A program made the translations under genes and the position numbers. The notes under the pieces are model-generated. The model was not told where the DNA came from. It saw only the letters and a list, made by a program, of their open reading frames with translations, and searched no databases. Below, one piece after another: positions 1-5,447 of a DNA stretch of 9,607 bases (positions are counted from its first letter, which is position 1; each line of letters opens with the position of its first letter). This DNA is from Lachnospiraceae bacterium (GTDB lineage: Bacteria > Bacillota > Clostridia > Lachnospirales > Lachnospiraceae): assembly GCA_014804565.1 (NCBI GenBank), contig JAAUZN010000071.1, forward strand, positions 10,430-20,036, written 5' to 3'.

Positions 1-152
1 CGCTCGGATATGATCTCATGGAGCAGCTTTCCCTCCCTGCTCTGGATCACAAGATCCGCATCCAGAAAAGCATATCCCAGCTTTTTTGCCAATACCACGC
101 CTACAGTGCTCTTTCCCGCGCCGGGCATGCCGATTAAAATAATATTTTTCAT
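1..152 (-). CDS. aroK: Shikimate kinase, N-terminal part (runs off the window)
   Basis: This is the first 50 codons of a small P-loop kinase that begins MKNIILIGMPGAGKSTVG. The Walker A motif GMPGAGKST is at residues 8-16, followed by FLDADLVIQ at about 30-38 and REGKLLHEI. That arrangement is typical of shikimate kinase, where the Asp after the second strand binds shikimate. The enzyme phosphorylates shikimate with ATP in the cytoplasmic chorismate pathway. The ATG at 152-150 overlaps the ridA stop codon (ATGA, 149-152), so translation is probably coupled to ridA and the two genes share an mRNA. The C-terminal lid and the rest of the protein lie outside the window. Other small P-loop kinases such as gluconate kinase start similarly, but the DADL and REGK segments favour shikimate kinase. 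Confidence 0.85.
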   Translation of the reverse strand, partial: MKNIILIGMPGAGKSTVGVVLAKKLGYAFLDADLVIQSREGKLLHEIISE

Positions 153-526
153 TTCAAATATGCCAAAACCTCCACCTCGCACAGCACATCCTTCGGCAGC
201 TGCTTCACCGCCACACAACTGCGTGCTGGCTTCTCGGTAAAATACTTCTCATACACCGCATTGAAGGCTGCAAAGTCCGCCATCTCCGCTAAAAAGCAGG
301 TAGTCTTCACCACCTTGGTATAATCCGTTCCCGCCTCCGCAAGAATCGCCCCTACGTTCTTTATCGCCTGCTCCGCCTGCTCGGTCACATCCTTACCTGT
401 AATCTCTCCCGTGGCGGGATCGATCGGGATCTGCCCCGATGCGAACAGAAAATCTCCCGCGATGATTCCCTGCGAATAAGGCCCGATGGCCGCCGGCGCT
501 TTATCTGTGGACACTTTAGTTAACAT
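149..526 (-). CDS. ridA: RidA family 2-iminobutanoate/2-iminopropanoate deaminase
   Basis: A 125-residue RidA/YjgF/UK114 protein, the full length for the family. Members form trimers that hydrolyse reactive enamine/imine intermediates such as 2-aminoacrylate released by PLP enzymes. Visible family features are APAAIGPYSQG near residues 10-20, FASGQIPIDP at 28-37, and PARSCVAVKQLP at 100-111. Arg102 corresponds to the essential substrate-carboxylate-binding arginine. CEVEVLAYL lies at the C terminus. The ATG at 526-524 has a strong AAGGAGG ribosome binding site at 536-542, 9 nt upstream. The gene follows the 76-residue unknown gene by 23 nt and overlaps the shikimate kinase start by 4 nt, so the three look like one operon. 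The arginine and length support an active enzyme; the physiological substrate cannot be read from sequence. Confidence 0.93.
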   Translation of the reverse strand: MLTKVSTDKAPAAIGPYSQGIIAGDFLFASGQIPIDPATGEITGKDVTEQAEQAIKNVGAILAEAGTDYTKVVKTTCFLAEMADFAAFNAVYEKYFTEKPARSCVAVKQLPKDVLCEVEVLAYLK

Positions 527-549
527 AACTTTTTTCCTCCTTCACTTAT

Positions 550-780
550 CTACTCTCCGAATCTTGCCACCACATAATATCCTCTGGCTGTCTCCTTCAC
601 TTCGGTCACGATGCCCTCCCGCTCCAGCATCCTCTCCCGAAAGGGAAAGTTGCCGGACATGGCAAGAGACGGATCTATCGTATAATAATAGTTGCTTGGG
701 AGAACACCCTCTGTCACTGTGATCCGGTCTCCCTCTTTTAGCAGACCGGGCCGCTCCATCTTAAATTCCATCTCCCGCAT
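550..780 (-). CDS. Small protein of unknown function, 76 residues
   Basis: I do not recognise this protein. It is charged and soluble, with no signal peptide or membrane segment. The C-terminal half (REGIVTEVKETARGYYVVARF, residues 54-73) alternates hydrophobic and polar residues, as expected for a small beta-barrel of SH3 or OB type. The middle carries a Tyr triplet (31-33). It is probably real: it sits 58 nt downstream of a good promoter, 23 nt before ridA, in the same direction. The start is uncertain. The ATG at 780 is the first after an in-frame stop, but its AGGA is only about 3 nt away. In-frame ATGs at codons 4 and 8 are alternatives, and codon 8 (MERPGLLKEGDRI) would give a 69-residue protein. 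Function is not assigned. Confidence 0.7.
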   Translation of the reverse strand: MREMEFKMERPGLLKEGDRITVTEGVLPSNYYYTIDPSLAMSGNFPFRERMLEREGIVTEVKETARGYYVVARFGE

Positions 781-844
781 AGATCCTACCCCATTTCACA
801 GCCCTGCAGGCAATTTTCGGTTTTATCAAAGATTTGACATTAGG

Positions 845-873
845 ATTATAACATTATTTTTGATCACAAACAA
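845..873 (-). promoter_or_regulatory. Sigma-A promoter with extended -10, driving the 76-residue gene, ridA and aroK
   Basis: On the minus strand the -10 is a perfect TATAAT (845-850) preceded by TG in the extended -10 position (TGTTATAAT). The -35 is TTGTTT (868-873), with a 17-nt spacer. Transcription should start near position 838, leaving a leader of roughly 58 nt before the ATG at 780. It lies between the terminator of the upstream gene group and the first gene of this group, where a promoter is expected. Confidence 0.75.
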
Positions 874-979
874 TCCTGTACCACCTTCCGGATCATAACA
901 TTCCATTTCATTCACATGGTACAAAACGCACTTTTTTCGGCATACTTTGCATTTTTGGTTTACATAATTCTAAGAACGT

Positions 980-1016
980 AAAAAGAGAGCAGAGACTCGC
1001 CTGAATCTCTGCTCTC
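980..1016 (-). terminator. Rho-independent terminator after spoVAD
   Basis: Arms at 985-995 and 1006-1016 form a perfect 11-bp stem (GAGAGCAGAGA / TCTCTGCTCTC) around a 10-nt loop. On the minus strand the stem is followed by five T (980-984). It starts 28 nt past the spoVAD stop codon. There is no T run on the plus-strand side, so it acts in one direction only. Confidence 0.92.
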
Positions 1017-1043
1017 CTACCTTACACTTTTATTGTACTCTGT

Positions 1044-2060
1044 TTATCCATTATAATGTTCCAGCACCACCCCATGGGCGATTCCCGGAATCGACTGTCC
1101 TTCGTTGTAGCTGGTCTTAGAAAGAAGCGCCCCCGTCGGCACAAAGAGCACCCGGTTCCACACGCCCTCCTCCAGTTTTTTCAGGATGTAGGCTGACAGC
1201 ACTACCGCGCTGCACCCACAGCCGGAGCCGCCCGCATCCGTATGCTGCTTTTCACTCTCATAGATCTCGATACCACAGTCCATATGCTGTCTGCTGATAT
1301 CGATCTGCTGCTCTTCGAGCAGGTCAAACAGAAGCTTCTGCCCTACCATTCCCAGATCGCCTGTGATGATCTTATCGTAATCCTCCGGCTTTCTTCCGAA
1401 ATCCTCCAGATTCTGCCGGATCGTATCCGCCGCCGCAGGGGCCATGCACGCGCCCATATTCATGGAATCCTTCACGCCGTAATCTACGATCTTACCGACG
1501 GTGGCTCCCTCCATCACAGCCCGCACCTTTTGTCCTGCCTCCGCAGACAGAATAAAAGCGCCGCTCCCCGTCACCGTCCAGGTCGCCGACTTGGGCCGCT
1601 GGTTTCCGTAAGCCAGAGGAAACCGGAACTCCTTCTCCGCGCTGGCAAAATGACTGGAAGTGATACAGGCAGCCTTCTCGACAAACCCGGCGGCGATCAT
1701 CGCACCGCCCATGGTCAAGGACAGGCCGCAGGTGGAGCAGGCGCCGTAAAGTCCCACATGGGGAAGCTGATATCCCGCCATGCCGAAGCTGCTGGCAATG
1801 GACTGCCCCAGCAGATCTCCCGCGAAGACGATCTGCATATCGGTCTTTTTCAGCCCAGCCTTGGAAAGAGCGATCTCCAGCGCCTCCTTCTGCAGGCTAC
1901 TCTCCGCTTCTTCCCAGTTTGCCGCTCCGAATTTATCGTCATAACCGATCTTGTCAAACAGCTCACCCATGGGACCCTCTGCTTCCTTGTTTCCCACGAT
2001 GGAGCCGCTTCCAATGATATATGGCTTCTTTTCAAACCGAATACTCTGCTTTCCTAACAT
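1044..2060 (-). CDS. spoVAD: Stage V sporulation protein AD
   Basis: A 338-residue thiolase-fold protein, the usual SpoVAD length. SpoVAD belongs to the SpoVA apparatus, which moves Ca-dipicolinate into the forespore and out at germination. It sits on the spore inner membrane and binds dipicolinate. Family landmarks are LFDKIGYDD near 34-42, GACSTCG at 106-112, TSSHFASAEKEFRFP at 134-148, TVTGSGAF at 162-169, MAPAAADTI at 206-214, GGSGCGCSAVV at 277-287 and IPGIAHGVVLE at 324-334. I prefer the ATG at 2060 over the in-frame ATG at 2072. The former has GGAGG (2066-2070) 5 nt upstream and gives the family-like start MLGKQ, while the latter has no good site. No spoVAC or spoVAE flanks it. pyrF is upstream and a terminator is downstream. 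A sigma-G promoter and a hairpin over the start are described separately. Confidence 0.95.
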   Translation of the reverse strand: MLGKQSIRFEKKPYIIGSGSIVGNKEAEGPMGELFDKIGYDDKFGAANWEEAESSLQKEALEIALSKAGLKKTDMQIVFAGDLLGQSIASSFGMAGYQLPHVGLYGACSTCGLSLTMGGAMIAAGFVEKAACITSSHFASAEKEFRFPLAYGNQRPKSATWTVTGSGAFILSAEAGQKVRAVMEGATVGKIVDYGVKDSMNMGACMAPAAADTIRQNLEDFGRKPEDYDKIITGDLGMVGQKLLFDLLEEQQIDISRQHMDCGIEIYESEKQHTDAGGSGCGCSAVVLSAYILKKLEEGVWNRVLFVPTGALLSKTSYNEGQSIPGIAHGVVLEHYNG

Positions 2061-2108
2061 ACTATCCTCCATTCCAAAGTGTTCTCGTTCTTTCCTACAG
2101 GATAGTAT
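2059..2108 (-). promoter_or_regulatory. Inverted repeat that can hide the spoVAD ribosome binding site
   Basis: A perfect 10-bp inverted repeat, ATACTATCCT (2099-2108, minus strand) and AGGATAGTAT (2059-2068), is separated by 30 nt. In RNA the downstream arm pairs three bases of the GGAGG Shine-Dalgarno, the whole spacer and the first two bases of the spoVAD start codon. No T run follows, so it is not a pyrF terminator. The upstream arm shares sequence with the sigma-G -10 element, so mRNA from that promoter would lack it. The arms are seen directly; the regulatory role is inferred. A DNA-binding role (arm centres 40 bp apart) is an alternative. Confidence 0.55.
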
Positions 2109-2132
2109 TTGACTTTTTTAACAGAATATTCA
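2103..2132 (-). promoter_or_regulatory. Candidate sigma-G (forespore) promoter for spoVAD
   Basis: On the minus strand, TGAATA (2127-2132) matches the sigma-G -35 pattern TGHATR. After a 17-nt spacer, AATACTA (2103-2109) matches the -10 pattern CATACTA at six of seven positions. Transcription should start near 2095-2097, about 36 nt before the preferred spoVAD ATG. spoVA genes are known sigma-G targets in Bacillus subtilis, which supports the call. No comparably good sigma-A promoter is visible in the gap. Confidence 0.65.
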
Positions 2133-2139
2133 ATTTTCC

Positions 2140-3087
2140 TTATCCCAAGGCCGCTTTGATATCCTCTCTCATGTCCAGCACAGCGGCTCTCGATGCCTCG
2201 GCGTAATTCTCTTCTCCGTATTTCGCATAAGCTTCCTGCTGATAAGCCGCGATGATGCCTCTGGAAGAATTGATGATCGCCCCCAAGCCATCCTCGTTAA
2301 AAAAGTGCTTGAGATCCTTGCCCTTACCGCCCTGAGCGCCATATCCGGGCACCAGTATATAGGACTTGGGCATGATCCGCCGCAGCACTTTACCCATCTC
2401 CGGATAGGTCGCACCCACAACAGCGCCGATATAGCTGTACTCTTCTCCCATGTGCTCCGCCGCCCAGGCTGCCACCTTCTCGCCCACGATCTCATAGAGG
2501 GGGCGGGCTCCGGAAATATCCACCGCATTCTCAGGCAGTACCAGTCGATCCTGAAATTCTCCGCTGCTGGGGTTAGAGGTCTTGACCAGAATAAAGAGCC
2601 CCTTCTTCTCCTGCTTGCACACTTCCATAAAGGGCTTCACACCGTCAGAACCAAGATACGGATTCACTGTGGCGAAATCCTCATCAAAACCGCGGCACAT
2701 GGTATCACCGACCTGTACCTGTCCCAAATGTCCCACCGCATAGGCCTCGGAGGTGGAGCCGATATCACCGCGCTTGACGTCTCCGATCACCACGAGTCCC
2801 TTCTCCTTACAGTAAGCCACCGTCTTTTGGAACGCTTTCATTCCTTCCACGCCGAACTGCTCATACATGGCGATCTGCGGCTTCACAGCCGGCACCAGGT
2901 CGCAGACAGCGTCCACGATCCCCTTATTGTAGAGCCAGATTGCCTCCGCCGCGCCCTTCATGGTTTCTCCGTACTCCGCAAAAGCCTGTTTTTTGATATA
3001 ACCCGGCACAAATTTCATGGTCGGATCCAATCCGACCACGATAGGCGCCTCCAGTTTTTTGATTTTATCTACTAATGTATTGATCAA
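2140..3087 (-). CDS. pyrF: Orotidine 5'-phosphate decarboxylase (long form)
   Basis: A 315-residue OMP decarboxylase that converts OMP to UMP in the last step of de novo pyrimidine synthesis. It is longer than the roughly 230-residue E. coli type and resembles the long clostridial/mycobacterial form. Visible features are VVGLDP (17-22), AVKPQ (67-71), the catalytic motif GDVKRGDIGST (102-112) with Lys105 flanked by Asp103 and Asp108, PGYGAQGG (247-254) and NSSRGI (273-278) for phosphate binding. The start is a TTG at 3087-3085 that overlaps the previous gene's stop (TTGA). GGAGGG lies 9 nt upstream, and a second AAGGAG lies 2 nt upstream. The start MIN-VDKIKK and the following VVGLDP fit the family. 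No other pyr genes are in the window. There is no terminator before spoVAD, so read-through is possible. Confidence 0.96.
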   Translation of the reverse strand: MINTLVDKIKKLEAPIVVGLDPTMKFVPGYIKKQAFAEYGETMKGAAEAIWLYNKGIVDAVCDLVPAVKPQIAMYEQFGVEGMKAFQKTVAYCKEKGLVVIGDVKRGDIGSTSEAYAVGHLGQVQVGDTMCRGFDEDFATVNPYLGSDGVKPFMEVCKQEKKGLFILVKTSNPSSGEFQDRLVLPENAVDISGARPLYEIVGEKVAAWAAEHMGEEYSYIGAVVGATYPEMGKVLRRIMPKSYILVPGYGAQGGKGKDLKHFFNEDGLGAIINSSRGIIAAYQQEAYAKYGEENYAEASRAAVLDMREDIKAALG

Positions 3088-3488
3088 AGCTCCTTGCCCT
3101 CCAAATCCGCTAACACATACTGGTTATCAATATAGAGCGGGATCTGATCTCTTTTCACCCACTCATAGCTTCCGTAGTCCTCCGTCAAAACGATATGGGA
3201 CTCCTCATTCTCCGGGATGGAACAGATATAGGCAATGCCTATGCAATGGGTCTCGCCGAGAAGCTGGGACCAGGTATATTCGATTTTCTCGATCTTGGCG
3301 TTCACCGAGAGAAGCTCCGTGATCGCACTTCTCATCGTGTCATCCGGTGAATCCCCGTGAGGCACCTCCGCATCAATAAACTCCCAAATATAAGGCTCCG
3401 GAATGCGGTCATCCACCCACCTTTTTAAGAGAAGATAAGTATCTCCCTTTTTGATAATGCCCTTTACACGCACATAAGTATTCTTCAT
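3084..3488 (-). CDS. Nudix-fold protein with a degenerate Nudix box
   Basis: A 134-residue protein with the Nudix outline: N-terminal strand VRVKGIIKKGDTYLLLKRW (7-24 or so), WEF at 35-37, a Nudix-box-like helix at 45-66, and EDYGSYEWVKRDQIP near the C terminus. Aligned by eye to MutT, most catalytic positions are lost. The box reads GDSPDDTMRSAITELLSVNA: the expected RE is Ser54-Ala55, the second Glu of EE is Leu59, and the closing Gly is Ser61. Only Glu58 of the core metal-binding set remains. It is therefore probably not a conventional Nudix hydrolase and may bind a nucleotide-like ligand instead. GGGAG lies 8 nt before the ATG at 3488. It follows the TPR gene by 21 nt and overlaps pyrF by 4 nt, so it is likely co-translated with pyrF. 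The function is unknown. Confidence 0.75.
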   Translation of the reverse strand: MKNTYVRVKGIIKKGDTYLLLKRWVDDRIPEPYIWEFIDAEVPHGDSPDDTMRSAITELLSVNAKIEKIEYTWSQLLGETHCIGIAYICSIPENEESHIVLTEDYGSYEWVKRDQIPLYIDNQYVLADLEGKEL

Positions 3489-3509
3489 AATACACTCTCC
3501 CTTCCTTTT

Positions 3510-4577
3510 TTAGCGAGTTTGTAAAAACTCATATTCCCGTTTGGCGATCTCATCATCCGGATAGCTGCGTAGATAACTATTCATCAGAGCCGCTGCTGTC
3601 TTATATTCACCCATGTATTCATAGACAACGATCTCGTTAAATTTCAAGGTCTGCATCATGCCGTTATTCTCAATATTCATCGCAGTCTGAAAGGCGTCAA
3701 GCGCGGTCTCATACTCTCCCATCTGCATACGGCAAAGCCCCAGTTGATTATAAATCTCAGCCTTGGTCTGGTCATACTCCACATAGCCCGCATAAATGCT
3801 GGCTGCATAGTTATAATCGCCCAGCGCCTCGTAGGTTCTGCCCAGATACAGAGCCGCGCCATAGTCCGTGGTCGTCTTCAGTCTCTCCAAAAAATTGCGG
3901 GCGTTCTCGTAATCTCCCATATAATAGCAGATCCGGCCCATATCATAATCCGAGATCGACTTCTCATTCTCCGTCATGGCGTTTTGCAGATAGATCTGCC
4001 CCGCCTCTTTATAGCCATACTCCTCCAGCACCATATAGATCCGGATCATCTGGTCATAATTCTTCGGATCCAGAGTGACCGCTGTATCAAAATCCGTCTG
4101 CGCGCCCTCAAAGTCCCCCTCCGAAAGCTTGACACAGCCCCGAAGATAAAAAGCGTTCGTCTCCTCCGGGTGCAGTCCCAAGATCGCATCGTAGACGCCC
4201 ACTGCCTCTTCCTTCTGTCCGTTCTTAAAGTATGCCGTAGCCAGATAATAATTGATATCAAAATCCAGATTTTCCACTCTGGCGCTTCCCAGCTTAAGCG
4301 CCTTCTCCAGATAGGCTATGGCAGATTCATAATCCGTGTTTCCCAGATAGGCCAGTCCCATACCGCGATAGAGGAGTCTTGCATCCTCCCCGTTTTCTTC
4401 CGCCGTCTGAAACAGGGTGAGCGCCTTCTCGTAGTCAAGCTCCGCAACGGCATCCATACCCTGCTTGGTATAGCTGGGCTGTCCATCCGCGCCACAGCCT
4501 GCCAGAAACAGAGAAAGACAGACCACAGCTGCCGCTTTGCCTATTCTATTCCGGTCTTTTGTCTTTTGCTCTCTCAC
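3510..4577 (-). CDS. TPR-repeat lipoprotein
   Basis: A 355-residue exported protein. A basic N terminus, hydrophobic segment (14-26) and lipobox LAGC with Cys28 indicate a lipoprotein on the outer face of the membrane. The rest is about eight tetratricopeptide repeats, for example near 36-63, 69-96, 109-137, 142-170, 211-234, 242-268, 275-302 and 313-341. They carry the usual G-x-Y and A-x-x-x-F/Y pattern (GDYENARNFL, GEYETALDAF). TPR domains hold protein partners; the partner is unknown. The start is a GTG at 4577-4575, with GGAG 6 nt upstream. An ATG one base off is followed at once by a stop and cannot be the start. It heads the group with the Nudix-like gene and pyrF. The family is certain; the role is not. 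Confidence 0.9.
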   Translation of the reverse strand: MREQKTKDRNRIGKAAAVVCLSLFLAGCGADGQPSYTKQGMDAVAELDYEKALTLFQTAEENGEDARLLYRGMGLAYLGNTDYESAIAYLEKALKLGSARVENLDFDINYYLATAYFKNGQKEEAVGVYDAILGLHPEETNAFYLRGCVKLSEGDFEGAQTDFDTAVTLDPKNYDQMIRIYMVLEEYGYKEAGQIYLQNAMTENEKSISDYDMGRICYYMGDYENARNFLERLKTTTDYGAALYLGRTYEALGDYNYAASIYAGYVEYDQTKAEIYNQLGLCRMQMGEYETALDAFQTAMNIENNGMMQTLKFNEIVVYEYMGEYKTAAALMNSYLRSYPDDEIAKREYEFLQTR

Positions 4578-4612
4578 ATTCTTCTCCAGGTAATTTCCTT
4601 GACATCTTTTTT

Positions 4613-4641
4613 ATCTTATCATACTGTCAGACACAAGCCAA
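4613..4641 (-). promoter_or_regulatory. Possible weak sigma-A promoter before the TPR lipoprotein gene
   Basis: On the minus strand, TTGGCT (4636-4641) and TAAGAT (4613-4618) are 17 nt apart, each matching four of six consensus bases. It lies in the 114-nt gap between the YdcF-like gene and the TPR gene, and would start transcription about 30 nt before the GTG. No convincing terminator is seen in this gap, so read-through from the upstream group is also possible. Confidence 0.35.
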
Positions 4642-4691
4642 CACTAAAATATCGGTTCAGTTCAGCTCACGCCCATTCGCAAAACGCGCTG

Positions 4692-5447
4692 TCAGATCAG
4701 GTTTCCGCACACCAGATCCTTCATGATCCCGAAAAACTCACGCACCAGATTGTTGGGCTGAAAATAGATGTTGGAGCGGGCCGATATGCCACAGGCGCTC
4801 TCAAAGCCCGCGTGTCTGGCTAACATCACGCCCCGGAACACATGAAAATTGTTGGTGACGATTCCCACCTCATAATCTGTCCCGCCGATCAGTGCCGCGC
4901 TATAAGCGATATTTTCGGAGGTGTCCGTGGACTTGTCCTCCATCAAAATTCTTTCCGGCGCAATGCCTTTCTCCACCAGATAGTCATACATCCCCTGCGC
5001 CTCAGTGCAGGGTTCGTTTGCACCCTGTCCGCCGGACACCACGCAGAGCGTGTCCTCGTTGGCCGTCAAATATTCATATGCCGCATCCAGCCGGAATTTA
5101 AGCACCACGCTTGGCCCTGCCGGTTTCATCTGGGCTCCCAGAACTATGATATAATCCAGATCCGGCCTTCCCTGATCCCTGTAATGAACGAATATACAGC
5201 CCTCTACTATCACAAAGGCCAGAACGCCGCCGATCAGAAGTCCGGTGATCGTCTGCCGCAGCCGCAACGGGAATTGACTCCATAAGTCAAATCGTATCAT
5301 CAGCGCAAGACCGATGAAAAATATACCCCCAAGACCCCAGATCAGATAAAAACGGCTCCCGGAGCGGATCCGAAACACGATAAAGCAATATGTAAAGCAT
5401 AGAAGCGCCGCCAGAATACATAAGCCGATCATGATCTTCTTCCTCAT
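4692..5447 (-). CDS. YdcF/SanA/ElyC-family (DUF218) membrane protein
   Basis: A 251-residue protein with three predicted N-terminal membrane helices (about 5-25, 34-52, 67-88) followed by a DUF218 domain. Family motifs are DYIIVLGAQM (98-107), CVVSGGQGANEP (135-146), Glu149, EDKSTDTSENI (170-180) and TNNFHVFRG (198-206), including His202 and Arg205. Members affect the cell envelope in E. coli (SanA with vancomycin sensitivity, ElyC with lipid-carrier or peptidoglycan metabolism), but the biochemical activity is poorly defined. The ATG at 5447 overlaps the stop of the EAL-domain gene (ATGA, 5444-5447), with GAGGGG 8 nt upstream, so expression is probably coupled to that sensor. Which DUF218 subgroup it belongs to cannot be settled by eye, so no gene symbol is given. 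Confidence 0.88.
   Translation of the reverse strand: MRKKIMIGLCILAALLCFTYCFIVFRIRSGSRFYLIWGLGGIFFIGLALMIRFDLWSQFPLRLRQTITGLLIGGVLAFVIVEGCIFVHYRDQGRPDLDYIIVLGAQMKPAGPSVVLKFRLDAAYEYLTANEDTLCVVSGGQGANEPCTEAQGMYDYLVEKGIAPERILMEDKSTDTSENIAYSAALIGGTDYEVGIVTNNFHVFRGVMLARHAGFESACGISARSNIYFQPNNLVREFFGIMKDLVCGNLI

Noticed and set aside
834..839. Plus-strand TTGACA
   Set aside because: No -10 element at proper spacing and no plus-strand gene downstream. It overlaps the start region of the minus-strand promoter.
877..923. Inverted repeat TGTACCA / TGGTACA just upstream of the ridA operon promoter, centres 40 bp apart
   Set aside because: Only 7 bp with no extension, and about one such pair is expected by chance in a 200-nt region. 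It could be an operator but there is no support.
2061..2072. Upstream in-frame ATG at 2072 as the spoVAD start
   Set aside because: No good ribosome binding site before it, and the Met-Glu-Asp-Ser extension is encoded by the Shine-Dalgarno region of the ATG at 2060. The family length also fits the later start.
4599..4627. Plus-strand TTGACA with TACTGT 17 nt downstream
   Set aside because: The -10 matches only three of six bases and no plus-strand gene follows.
4642..4691. Terminator after the DUF218 gene
   Set aside because: Only short GC-rich pairings and no following T run on the minus strand.
4624..4696. Direct repeat CTGTCAGA at 4624-4631 and 4689-4696
   Set aside because: An 8-bp repeat with no mobile element between the copies; best explained by chance.
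3744..4823. Long open frame on the plus strand opposite the TPR and DUF218 genes (similar ones at 1242-2057, 2305-3075 and 6995-7648)
   Set aside because: Each lies opposite a clearly recognised gene, has low-complexity His/Arg/Leu-rich translation, matches no family I know and lacks a convincing ribosome binding site. They are antisense shadows of biased codon use.
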